DNA of 64,000 nucleotides from contig NW_020167525.1 of the NCBI RefSeq assembly GCF_001641265.1, positions 1,590,501 through 1,654,500 on the forward strand, written 5' to 3'. Both the position numbers and the translations under genes were made by a program. The notes beneath the pieces are model-generated. The model worked only from the letters and a program-made list of their open reading frames with translations, made no database searches and had not been told where the DNA came from. This stretch comes from Pseudogymnoascus destructans (taxonomy: Eukaryota; Ascomycota; Leotiomycetes; Thelebolales; Thelebolaceae). Within the stretch, counting starts at the first letter, position 1. Each line of letters opens with the position of its first letter. Below, piece after piece: positions 42,748-53,316 of the stretch.

Positions 42748-42827
42748 TATCCTGATTCTGATAATAGAATCCGTTCCGTGCCAATAAGACTTGGATGGGA
42801 TGGTACTATGAGTCCATGTGGACTTTA

Positions 42828-42958
42828 CTGTAACGATGTACGGTTACGCTCGCGCTACATCCCACTGAGCCAAAAAGACTACAGTATTCCGGCTCGCCCG
42901 GAATACGCGTAACACGCTTTATATACCACATGTACTGTAACGGCGGCACCCGTTACAG
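42828..42958 (+). mobile_element. MITE family M, copy M2
   Basis: A 131-bp element with 8-bp terminal inverted repeats CTGTAACG...CGTTACAG. Internally it has GTACGGTTACGCTCGCGC and the palindrome GAGCC...CCGGCTCGCCCGG. It is almost identical to M3 in the opposite orientation. It carries no coding sequence and lies inside P3. Confidence 0.88.
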
Positions 42959-43255
42959 TGAGCGCCAGCGGCGAACGCTCTTTGCTTACCCCGATCCTAT
43001 GCTATAGGGTCGGTTCCGACGATTATCGCTATTAGCGGCTATGCAAATCACTTTAATCTTCGGTAGTATTGGGATTATTGATTCTCTCCCCGCACTGTCA
43101 GGTTTGGATTGTGGGACGGGCTACTGGTTCCACCATAGCTACGAACTGTGGGGTAAATGTTATGTCTGGGTCTCGACAATTAGACGGTATAAGTAGCACT
43201 GCTCTATGGCCTCTTTCATTCTTAAAACAAAAACTCATCTACACTGTTGAGAATC

Positions 43256-45153
43256 ATGATGCCACCGCTACTACTCCTTTCGTTGTACCTTGCTTCCCCT
43301 GCTCTCGGCCAGGGTGAGCTTAAAAATATAGAGCCGGACATTTTTGAGCCCGGCGAACTCCATTCCCCACACTCCTACCCAAGCCCTAATGCAACTGGGT
43401 ACGGTGGATGGGACGTTGCTTTTGCTAAAGCAAGGCATTTTGTTGCTCAATTGACTTTGGATGAGAAAGTCAGTTTAACGACTGGAACAGGATATCCTCC
43501 GAAAGTATTCTACTCTTAGGCTCTTAGAATCATGTTTAATTCCCTTTACAGTTCACCTAATGATCCCCTCCGTCTCTGTCAGGGTAAGACAAAACCTATC
43601 CCTCATACGAACTTCTTGGGTCTATGCTATATTGACAGCGATACTGGTTCATTTGGCACTGGATTTCCTCCTGGAATTACTGTTGCCTCAACGTGGACCG
43701 AAGCTCATTAGGGCCCGTGCCTATGCTATAATAGCATCTGCAATAGCATTGCTATTGCAGACGGGATTAAATCGAAAGGAGGCCATGCCGTCTTGGGATC
43801 TGTCCCTGCAACAGGTCGCACTGTCGAGAGGCGGCACCAATTTTGAAGGGTTCTGAATGATCCATATCTTATTGGGGCTGCTAGCTACGAGACCGTCATT
43901 GGCCACCAAGCTGCCGGCGTCCAAGCTGTCCCTAAGCAGTCCTTAGGGTACGATGGGCAGCAGTATAATCGGACTTTCTACTCCAGTAACATTAATGATA
44001 AGACGCTTCATGAAGTTGAAGTCTGGCCATATGCAGAAGCTGTACGGGCTAGGGCAGCTTGTGTTATGACAAGCTACCTGTACGTTAACAACTCACAGGC
44101 TTCTCAGAATGCCCATCTCATTAACGACGTTTTGAAGACCCACCTTTCTTTCCAAGGCTACACACAAACGGATTGGTTTGCCTTAAAATCAGGTGTTCAT
44201 GCCATTCTAGCCGGTCAAGATCAAGCTATGCCAAGGATACCAGCTTCGGGTCTTACATGGAGTTACTTCGGGGCCAACTACACACGAGTTATTAATAACG
44301 GATCAGCGCCAGCGTGGCGCCTCGACGATGCTGCCACTAGAATCATGACCCCTTCCTTCCATCTAAGCCAAGACCGCAATTTTCTAGACATTAATCTGGT
44401 AGCGCCATAGACCTCTTGCTAGAGAGATTGCTGCTGGGTCAGTCTTGCTGAAAAACACACAGGGCAAGAAAGGGTTGCCTCTTGTGAAGCCAACTATCAG
44501 CTTATTTGGGCCAACCGCGGGGCCAAATAAATGGGGTTCAAATCAGTACACTTATGAGAAAAAGTGCTTCCTCAATCCTGGCAATTAATGCAGGACGACC
44601 TTGGAATTGGGTTTGGCGAAGGGACACTTGCTAGCGGCAGAGGATCAGGAAGCACATTCTGTATGTTGTTGCATCACTCGGATATGAATGATGCCCCTGG
44701 TGGAGATGTTGCGCTTTATAAAATCGCAGTTGTCGCTAAGTTACTGTGACGGTAAAAAATGAGAGTCCTTATGATGGCACAGAGATTGTTCAGCTCTAAC
44801 TTGAGCTTCCCAAAGAGGCAGAAAACCTGTAACGGGTGCCGCCGTTACAGTACATGTGGTATATAAAGCGCGTTACGCGTATTCCGGGCGAGCCGGAATA
44901 CTGTAGTCTTTTTGGCTCAGTGGGATGTAGCGCGAGCGTAACCGTACATCATTACAAAACCCAACCAAGATTCTACGGGGGGTTTGAATCTATACCAATA
45001 CGAGATGGCGAAACACAAACTAGAAAGATTTATCTTACTAGGAAGGACGTTAGTTACTGGAGCGTCACAATGCAAACTTGGGTTACCGCACCTGGGGATT
45101 ATGTCATTCATGTGGGAGCTTCATCAAATGACATTCGTCAGACAAAGCATTGA
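43256..45153 (+). pseudogene. GH3 beta-glucosidase pseudogene
   Basis: An intact signal peptide (MMPPLLLLSLYLASPALG) and N-terminus (GYGGWDVAFAKARHFVAQLT) begin at 43256. Beyond 43520 the reading frame shifts repeatedly. Recognisable GH3 pieces are SDTGSFGTGFPPGITVASTW, FQGYTQTDWFALKSGVHAIL (with the catalytic-nucleophile aspartate of the TDW motif), AGQDQAMPRIP, and the C-terminal fibronectin-like domain (RKIYLTRKDVSYWSVTMQTW, YVIHVGASSNDIR). MITE M3 is inserted at 44827-44955 in this last part. Secreted GH3 enzymes release glucose from cellobiose and other glucosides. Confidence 0.85.
44827..44955 (-). mobile_element. MITE family M, copy M3
   Basis: A 129-bp reverse-oriented copy of M2, flanked by AAAAC on both sides (44822-44826 and 44956-44960). 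It interrupts the C-terminal domain of the GH3 pseudogene. One end is slightly eroded (CATCATTAC instead of CATCGTTACAG). Confidence 0.87.
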
Positions 45154-46046
45154 TTACGATCTAAAGGGGCAATGTTGGATATTGGTAGGATACTAGTAGC
45201 AAAAAAGGCAGCGTCAATACAAGCCTACGCAGTTACTACTCTAGCTAGAATAGAATAATCAAATCTGTTCTGAACCCAGTAGCTACCGTTTGGATCCATC
45301 TCTTCATCCAGCGTTCTAGAATTACAATTAATCCACACTTCAATGCCTAGTTGCCTAATAACGCCTCTATATCTTCATTTGCAGAGGACTGCTAATATAT
45401 TTAGACTCTTAGCGGATATTCCAGCGCCGTCAGATATCTACATTGAATACGCTATAAATGCCAAGAGCCTACGATGACTTTTATCTCGTGGTAGTACGAA
45501 AACAACAGCAAAATTGACAAGAAATACGAAGTTGATACGGAAAATCGCTTTTCCTCGCCCTGTGTAGCTCTCGTCTCACTATACTTACCATAAGGTCGCC
45601 CTTGAGGCTACAAGTGGCTCAGATTCCAGGCTATATCTATTGGCATCATTGAGAGAATTATATGCTTGTGTATGGCAGAGCGGACGAGAGACATGATTCT
45701 CATGAGTCTATGGTCATATGTGGCAGTTTCTCCCTCGGCTGGCCATAAGTACTGCTGTGCTGTGCTGTGTTGTGATGGGAAGGTGGATTTGGGGGCGGCC
45801 GACTATCATTGTTTTACATCACAGTAGCAAAGCACGGCGGTTAAAGCAGGTATAATTAAATAACAGATTTATAACAGATGAATGCACATCTAGATAACAG
45901 ATTTAGAACAGATCAATGCGCCATAAATAACCAAGAAAACGCAGGATACACAGCCCATCCTCGAATAAACCCAGCACACAAAAGAAACCAAACTTCCAAA
46001 CCGCATAAAAAACCGCCCCTTATAAAAGTGTTCTCTGAAACATTTC
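45154..46046. other. intergenic
   Basis: The only feature recognised is a 5S-derived sequence at 45640-45721. The rest shows no coding or repeat signal that I can support. Confidence 0.5.
45640..45721 (-). pseudogene. 5S rRNA-derived sequence, copy 2
   Basis: Read from 45721 on the minus strand it starts ACATATGACCATAG and has a degenerate CTCTCGTCCGCTC block, then GCCATACACAAGC. The 3' half matches copy 1 (20060-20176), not genuine 5S, in the block CTCTCAAT/TGC/AATAG/ATAGC. Confidence 0.58.
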
Positions 46047-49000
46047 TCAAGTATCTGGGGACACAAACAATCCACCACCCCCTTGTCTTTCCGCAGGAGG
46101 TGCTACCGGTGTCCCCGGCGCTCTAGTCTGAGTTTCTGGGGGTTGATTGCCACCTTCCCCCCCCCTCGCCGACTTAGCCGGCCTCTGCCCAGTCGGTGCA
46201 GCCAGGGCCGCGCGCTTTGGCGCCCGCGGTGCTCTCTTCAGTGCCTTACCCCGTACGGTGTCTTGCGACTTTGCTTGTTGCCCCCTCACCACCAGTCCCG
46301 CTGACCTCTGCTGCTCGTTTGCTGTGTTGAAACGCGGGTCGAGGAGAGTATGCGGTGTTTTTTCCGCCGTTGGTTGGTTTCTGGCGATGTACTGCGCCAC
46401 TACCGATATTCGTTGAGTAGCCCCCCAGGTTTTAGCACCCTCGTTGTGCATATCAACTTGGTCGTAGCTTGTCTTGGGGCTGCGGACGCGGCCAGCGCTC
46501 AGAGCGCTGAAGATGAGGAAGTCATCGTCGCTGTCCACTCCGCAACCCTTTGTGCCGTCGGGGCAGATGCTACGGTGCCACTAAACTCAGTTAGCAGAAT
46601 TCGATACGAGATTATAGGCATAGTGAAATGAAAGAATAAACAGAAAGGTAGGGGCGCACGGAAAGTTGAAATCCTTGTATGCTTAAATAACAAACTGGGC
46701 AGATAAATGCCAACTTCTGTTTCTTCTTCGATCCACCATGGAGCTCTGCGGGGAGCAGTTTTACGGCTGTATACCACTCTTTAGGGAGGGATATAAAATA
46801 TTCTGGAATTGTGTTTGTGGCCAGACGCTTCCGAGGTAGAATCTCACTGGTTGTGGTTCGAGTAGTGGTGCCTGGGACTGGAGCTTTCGGGGCTAGGGGT
46901 CTGGGTGGGTTATTACCTTCAGTTTGGCGTGTACCAGCTCCTTGTCCACCGCCGGTGTTTCCACCATTTCCTTGATGGCTGTGACCGGTAGTTCCATGGT
47001 GTCCACCATCGCCACCATCATCACTTGGAGGATCACTGTCAGAGTAATTAAGACCACCATCCTGACCCAACTCGTCCTCATCATCGGCGATATGGTTATG
47101 GGCGTGATCAACCCATTTTTTCTTAGCTTCAAGTTCAATTTCACGTGTGCTGGGCGAAATGTCTTCGTCACGGAAGATGAAGTCGCAGCCTGGGTAAGTG
47201 CAATGTGCCTTGAGATGCCTCGTGAGATGTCGCTGGAGCCGCTCCTTCCCCCGTTTCTCATGGATGGAAAGATCCATCCCGCAGACTTCGGCCTGGCATA
47301 TGTTCTTGAGTCTGTCTCCGTCGGAGATGTGCTTCTTGTGGTGAGCGTCCAGAGTCCCATCCTTCGCCACTTCAAGCAAATTAGCGTCGCAGCCAGAGTA
47401 GCGACACGCGTATGGTCTTTGGGATGTGTTGCGAGGCTTGTAATGAATATCAGGGACCCCAGACAGGGCACAGAGTTTCCAGTACGCCAATTCCTGGTCT
47501 TCCTTGGTACAGGTGCCTGCTGCAGCCCAAAGCTCTCGTTGTCGGTCCCGACCGTCAGCGGAGCCTTTGCATAGATTGCGGTGGTTCGTAATATCATCCG
47601 CGCTACCGAGTCTAGTAATTTCAATGCCGCAGAATTTACAGTAGGCTGGTTCGCTTGGCGGACGATTCCTCCTAGAGCAGGCGCGTGTGTGTTCAATAAG
47701 TTGGGCGGGAGTGGTAAAATTGGCCAAGTTCACGCTACAGTTCTGGCAGTACAATGTGGTATCGCCCTTCACAACAGTAGCTTGTGCGACTTGCCTTGGA
47801 CTGGAACTTGGGGGAGGAGTTGCTGCCGAAGGCCCAGCTGTGGTGGCAGGCTGCCTGCACGTATTCGCTGCTTGCTTTGTGTATCTAACGTCTGCATGGC
47901 TAGCAAGATGAGATTTTCTCTCCGCCCGAGTGGCTGAATTGAAGCTAATTCCACAAAAGCCACAGGAATGCAGTCCGTCCACATGACCTGCAAAATGAGA
48001 GTCTCGCTGTTCTTTGGTGGTGAATGATATGCTCTTATCACACATGCCACAGTATGTCCCACGGCCTAATACTAGCCTTTCCAATTCTCCATTGCGTGCT
48101 TGCAGTCGTCGAACTTCAGCGAGACTAATATTGTTTGCAAATAGACCTGGCGTTGTGGGCCCCGTAACCAGCTGCTCCTCAACTGAATTGCCATATCTTG
48201 GTGGCTCTGGCTTTGCCGAGTGGGGTTCGTGGACAGACTGCGCTTTATGGTATGCGCCCACGCGAAGATCATCTTGTTCTAGATTCTTCTCTGTTTCAAC
48301 CATATATTCTCGAAATTGGTTAGGGTCGAAAGTGCTCTTAGTAGCAGGCGCCGTTCGACGACGACGCACGCTAGGCGGCTGCCGAGGATTTTCCTGTAAA
48401 GTGGAAAGAACATATTCCATGGAGGGAAGTGGTGGAAGTGAGACGGGCGGAGGCGGGGCGGCGTTGTTCGTGTTTGTGCTAGGGGCGTTGTTGACATTTA
48501 ATGGGGCGGAGGTTCCGCCCTGCTCTTCATCGCCCTCCTCATTGCCTCTGGGCGGCGAAGCTCCACCTCGAAGTCCACCATCGAAGCCATCAACCCAAGA
48601 AGGATTACGGGCGCTTGATGACAAACCATAGTTTCCGTCAGCGTGTTCAGACATGCTCACATCATTCATAATAACATATTCCATGTCACTGAAATGCCCA
48701 TCGTTTGGTTGCGAATCATCATCATCATTGACATCCCCTGGAATTTGGGGCGGCCCTGCGCCGCCACGAAGAGCTAGAAACTCCTCGAACGAGGGAAGGT
48801 CAGATTCGGGTTCGTCAAACCCAAAATCATAGCTGTCCACGCCATAGAAAGCATTACGATTGCCCCCGCATCTCCTTGTTGGCTGAGGATATAGCTCTTC
48901 TTCAATCCGTTGCTGCTCTCGGATTAGGTCAGAGACCTCTTCTGGGATGTCCTTGTAGGGCCTTTTTGCCTTTGGTTCTGGAATATGTTAGCTTCTAGTG

Positions 49001-50094
49001 CCTGTCTATTATATCAATGTGGCACCGCATAACTTACGTCGCACAGCCGGATATCCATAAGCTCTCTCGTGGTAGCTATCCAAGAATTCCAAGTCGGCCT
49101 CTGCGCCGTATATTCGAGGCAGTATGCTGTAGTCGGGTTCGACTTTTTCTTGGGCGTCATTCTCATTCTTCTTAGCGTTGAGAATGTTGGTCAAAGTCAG
49201 GGGCTCAACAGGAAGGCCGAAGTAAACCATGCAAAATTTCGTTGCAGCATTGTTTTTTACTCCCTTGAACGCGCCGTTGTCGAGGTTATCAAAATATAGC
49301 AACTGGTCTCTCCCTTGCAACATTGAAAGCAGAGAATGCTCTCCCGAAGCCGCCAAGCGGCGGATTTGGTCTTCAAAAAAAGTCTTCTTCATAAGATCCA
49401 TAAGCGACTGATTGCGGTCGTTATCTCCATAATCGGCGAGAAGTTTTTGGAATTCGGCTAGCTTATCGACCCAGGTTTGATCTGAAGGAGTTATATTGGG
49501 CATTAGACGGATTTTAAGTCCGTCTTCGATCTGCTTCGCTTCCTCTTCGGTTCTCTGTTTGCGAGTTTCAGAGTCGATCGTTTCTGCGAGTGTCATCTGA
49601 TCGGGCTTCTTCCCAAAGATAGTCGGATCGAGCCAGAAATGAAAAATCGGAAGCTCCCCATCCTCCAAAGATAGAAAGGCGAGATGGGCAACATCGCGAG
49701 GGCCTGTCCACACCTGTCCCCCTGGAAGGAGCTCTTTGGTTTGGAATTTAACCACATCGCGTTTTCCTCGCAGTGTTGTCACAATGTGATAGTCTCCGGT
49801 GCGGAAGACTTTGACTCCCAATATTCGCAGTGCTTCTGCATGAAAAACATATCCTTCCTGAGCTCTGAGGGCTTTGTCGCGCAGAGTCTCTTGGTAGGCC
49901 TCTGGCGAAGGAATATAGTCACCTCTCCACCTTAACGGCTTGCCAGAGAACATGGTATACTTAACTTCTCCATTCTCGTTTCGACTCTCAGCAAATAGCT
50001 TCCCAGGACCATTGTCTAATCCATCGTCTATTGGCGACACTGCGCTGTCGGTCGCGGTCATGTCCGGCGCCTGCATATCTTCCAATTGTGGCAA
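46047..50094 (-). CDS. large multi-C2H2 zinc-finger protein, unknown function
   Basis: Exons 50094-49038, 48977-46696 and 46580-46047 give 1290 residues with no stop. The first 350 residues hold an unrecognised folded region (IPSPEAYQETLRDKALRAQE, DVAHLAFLSLEDGELPIFHF). An acidic, Pro/Asn-rich linker follows. About residues 660-985 contain some seven Cys/His fingers, including YCGMCDKSISF...HFAGH, SCGFCGISFN...HLASH and CTYPGCDFIF...HAHNH. The C-terminus is Lys/Arg/Pro-rich and probably disordered. The first junction (C/AA) and a CTAAC branch are normal; the second donor, GTTTGT, is unusual. It borders the element island but is intact. It is possibly a nuclear DNA- or RNA-binding protein. Confidence 0.72.
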
Positions 50095-50782
50095 GATTTG
50101 AAATTGTAGTAAATGAAGAACATTCGCTGATATTGTTTGAAAAGAAAATCAAGTTTAGGTATTGAAGCGGCCATCGTCAAAATAACATAGAATAGGACCA
50201 AGTGTAACAAAGCAAAGTATTAAAGAAAGGATTTCGGACAGAATAGGACGGAAGAGGGAAGGGGTACTTTCCTCTGAGCTCACCGTCCCTTTGAATCAAT
50301 TTTGGTTTCAGGAAATTGTGACAAGACTGTGAAAGAGCATAAAGAAAGAATGTCCGGAATTGTCCAAGAGAATGAAGGCGACCATGATGGATATTCTTCT
50401 TCTTTCGGCCTTGGCAAAATAACAAAGACAGCCTACATTGGTATTTCTCTAACAAAGACATACTGAGATGGTTTCGATTCGAATAACGTGGGAGGCACAG
50501 ACAGACAAGGCTTTTGGATGTCAAACTCAAATTACTTCAACAACTGACGGCCGGTGATGGGTTTCGACGTTGCAAAAATCTATATCCGGTGCCATTGAAT
50601 CTATGAATGCAAAAACAGGCAGTTTCCCCAACCGCGCGATGGTGGAGGACAGCACCATATTAAAGGCATTAGTCACGTGGATCAAGGCTGCACCACCGTT
50701 TGTTCCCCATCGCGATCGCGGGGTCAATTCTCTTCAGAACCCCTCCAACGCCCCATCCGCGAAACTGAACTCATAGTACACC
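50095..50782. promoter_or_regulatory. divergent intergenic region
   Basis: Shared upstream region of the zinc-finger gene (minus) and nudC (plus). No gene or clear regulatory motif is identified. Confidence 0.4.
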
Positions 50783-51607
50783 ATGTCTTCAGGTAAGCTC
50801 TTTATAATAATATTGTGTGCTAGAATATCTCCTTTTCAAGCCTTTCCAGCACAGCAGAGCTACGAAGTCTATATCCTGAAATTATACTACCTTCCATAAG
50901 ATGTTTCTATACTCTCAGCATCCACTGACAGTCACACAGGGGATGCACCAGTAGACAAAGCTGCAGAGGCGGCGGCACATGCCCGCGAGGAAGAAGAACA
51001 AGCTGCCCTTCCCTACAAGTGGACTCAGACAATCCGCGACCTCTCTCTCAACTTCACCGTCCCCGGAAACTTCAAAGGCCGAGACCTGGTCGTCGATATC
51101 AAGAAGACGAGGCTGAGCGCTGGAATCAAGGGACAAGAGCCAACCATAAGTGTATGTACCCAATACTTGTCATATAGAGCTTCCTTGCTTGTTTTCCGCT
51201 CGGTGGATGCTGCCGTATGGATAGGACGAAGCTAACACACCCAGGGTGACCTGCCACATCCCATCCACGTCGACGAGTCTACATGGACACTCGCCTCCAT
51301 CCCTGCTGTTGACGGCAAGGAGCTGAAGCAGATCGACATCCACCTGGACAAAGTGAACAAGATGCAGTGGTGGGAGCATGTTGTCACATCGGCGCCGAAG
51401 ATCGACGTGACTAAGATCCAGCCTGAGAACAGCAATCTGGGCGACCTGGATGGCGATACAAGGGGCATGGTTGAGAAGATGATGTTTGACCAGAGGCAGA
51501 AGGAGCTGGGTAAACCCACGAGCGAGGAGCAGAAGAAGGCAGATATGCTGGCGCAGTTCCAGAAACAGCACCCCGAGTTGGATTTCTCGAACGCGAAGAT
51601 GGGTTAG
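50783..51607 (+). CDS. nudC: nuclear movement protein NudC
   Basis: Exons 50783-50792, 50940-51151 and 51245-51607 give 194 residues, close to the Aspergillus protein (198). A charged N-terminus leads to the CS domain, with YKWTQTIRDLSLNFTVPGNF, KTRLSAGIKGQEPTISGDLP and IHVDESTWTL. The C-terminal helix has MVEKMMFDQRQKELGKPTSE and ends HPELDFSNAKMG. NudC is a co-chaperone needed for dynein/LIS1-dependent nuclear migration and is essential in filamentous fungi. The first exon is only ten bases, and the 147-nt first intron is long for this genome. Confidence 0.95.
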
Positions 51608-51928
51608 ATAGACCTGAGGATGTCCCAGAGTGGCAAAAAATGGAGGCATGAGAGTGGAGGGATTGCATAGCAGCGGTGTTTATACGAGGTACGAGAATCC
51701 TACAATGAGATCACGATAATTTAGTCCCAACATTAAATGTAGCGGGGAAGACGTGACCATAGTTATTGTTTGCTTGTGCGACCATACTCTATGTTCTACG
51801 ATGCCCCATCTCTTTTTTACTACCCCGGGTATATTCCAATTTATGAAACCAAACTCCGTGACAATGCTGTCGCCATCCATTTCCAAACGCAATGCGAACG
51901 CCAATAAGCTCAAGTAATGAACCACATA
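51608..51928. other. convergent intergenic region
   Basis: 3' regions of nudC and the Tfb3 gene. Nothing else is seen. Confidence 0.5.
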
Positions 51929-52984
51929 TTAGAAGACATCCTCCATCGTTTTGTCTCCGCTCCTAACCTTAGCAGCGACCGCAGAAAGAGGAGCACCACT
52001 CGAAGTAGTATTTGGCAGCTCATCCTCGATGAAAACACCCAACCCAGAGAAAGCCTCGAACATCGTTCGGGCATAGTACTCTTGAAAGCTATAACCTCCA
52101 ACCATATGCCTTGGGTCGTTCTCCGCCTGTTTCAGCCAATCATTCTTGTACCGTGTCTGCAGCACGTATCTCGTCGGCGTCAAATCCAGATCCCCAAACG
52201 GATCATACGGCTTCTCCACCTCCAAAGCCTTCCTCTTCTTCAAACCCCTGATCGCCATCTTAGGACCTTCTAGATCCTCCACCTGATCTCGTTTCATCTT
52301 CTCCGTCTTCTCCAGGATTAGCCTCTCAGCTTTCCTGGTAATTTCGTCGGCATTGCCCTCCGACCTCGCAAGCGTCTCAATAACATTGCGCTTCGTTCTC
52401 TCCAGATCCCTTCGGTCCGCCTCCTCCTTCTTCTTCCCCATCTCTCGCCTCTTCCTTGACCTCTCATCAGCTATCGCCTGTGCTCTCCGTCCCATCTCTT
52501 CCTCCTCCTTCTCAGCCTCCAAGTTTGCCTCAATCTCCATACGGTTCATCTCCGCATATTTTTTCAGTGCCTCCTCAGCATCCTTCTTCATAGCAGGCGT
52601 CCCCTCCACAATCTTAAACACCAAGTCCTCCACGCTCTCGAGATAATTATTCCAATCATGCAGCGTTTCAAAATCGTCCTGGCGCCTATTGAAGACCGCA
52701 GCCACGCGCTTCCGCACGTCGACTTCACGCTCAATGTTCAGGTCTGCGAAAAAGGCTGTGTGAAAGCCCCGCTTGCGCAGCGTCTTGTGGCAGCCGGCGA
52801 CAGGGCAGGGCGCGGGACCGGATGTGAAGAGCCGGTCCACGCAGGATGTGCACATCGTGTGGTAGCATTCTGAGTTTATGAGGAAGGTGAGGGACGGGTT
52901 GAGGTAGCGGTTCGACTTGCACACGGGGCAGATGTCGTCGAGGGGGTTGGAGGTGAGGGTGTTTGTCTGGGCCCGTGGAGGCAT
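51929..52984 (-). CDS. TFB3: TFIIH/CAK assembly factor Tfb3 (MAT1)
   Basis: A single exon encodes 351 residues from MPPRAQTN at 52984; the open frame extends further upstream without conservation. The N-terminal C3HC4 RING shows CPVCKSNRYLNPSL, CYHTMCTSCVDRLF and CPVAGCHKTLRKR. A long charged coiled coil (about 120-240, EEEEMGRRAQAIADERSRKR) links to a C-terminal region ending EDVF. Tfb3 anchors the CDK-activating kinase to the TFIIH core and thereby controls RNA polymerase II phosphorylation and repair. The RING plus coiled-coil layout and length match the MAT1 family. Confidence 0.93.
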   Translation of the reverse strand: MPPRAQTNTLTSNPLDDICPVCKSNRYLNPSLTFLINSECYHTMCTSCVDRLFTSGPAPCPVAGCHKTLRKRGFHTAFFADLNIEREVDVRKRVAAVFNRRQDDFETLHDWNNYLESVEDLVFKIVEGTPAMKKDAEEALKKYAEMNRMEIEANLEAEKEEEEMGRRAQAIADERSRKRREMGKKKEEADRRDLERTKRNVIETLARSEGNADEITRKAERLILEKTEKMKRDQVEDLEGPKMAIRGLKKRKALEVEKPYDPFGDLDLTPTRYVLQTRYKNDWLKQAENDPRHMVGGYSFQEYYARTMFEAFSGLGVFIEDELPNTTSSGAPLSAVAAKVRSGDKTMEDVF

Positions 52985-53316
52985 GGTGGGCAATGGAGCA
53001 ATGCTGAGCTCGTGGGATCTGGAGGAGCTCAGCTTGGAGTGCCGTTCCGTATGTGAGGTTAATAGAAAGATGATCGCATGGATGTTGGCGAGGCTAAGCA
53101 AGGCTAAGGCGAGGCTTTGAAATAGGCATATGCGGGGGTGACTAAGCAGGTCAAGGCTGACGGAAATTTATTGCTCGCATCAGACATCAGCCTTTCTTCT
53201 TGGAACAGCTTGCTCCCAAGTTGTGAAAGAGAAAATCGATTTGGAAAAAGTTCACCGAAGATTGAATTACATGGCCCATACAACTTTATATTGTTGAGCC
53301 CGCAATATTTTCCACC

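Larger units (their letters stand above)
40020..42827 (-). pseudogene. decayed pogo transposase of P3, split by P2
   Basis: Left of P2 the minus strand encodes YERPTMEWLDHFIFQTLS, then LLLLDSHSSHRTPEF and HILQPLDVGIFQPCKHW, the second and third aspartates of a DDE_1 core. A stop-interrupted, Lys/Arg-rich C-terminus follows (about 40380-40030, GGALTVEDARAQQAKKAERA). Right of P2 the frame continues upstream as IPSKSYWHGTDSIIRIR. Removing P2 with one TA gives IRIRIYERPT without a break, which fixes the P2 boundaries. The N-terminus is lost. Confidence 0.75.
39896..43023 (-). mobile_element. pogo-type element P3, host of nested insertions
   Basis: The ends are inverted copies of about 65 bp beginning ATCGTCGGAACCGACCCTA (left) and its complement at the right, flanked by TA (39894-39895 and 43024-43025). 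Inside are a decayed minus-strand transposase, the intact element P2 (40888-42747) and MITE M2 (42828-42958). Without them P3 would be about 1.1 kb. Confidence 0.8.

Noticed and set aside
40874..42762. Insertion of P2 into the centre of a 30-bp palindrome
   Set aside because: The apparent palindrome ACGTACATG...CATGTACGT is the outer part of the P2 terminal repeats. Placing the ends there leaves a TA duplication and restores the P3 reading frame.
46083..48631. Several plus-strand frames across the large zinc-finger gene
   Set aside because: They are shadows of the minus-strand gene, whose three exons join in phase and contain Cys/His fingers.
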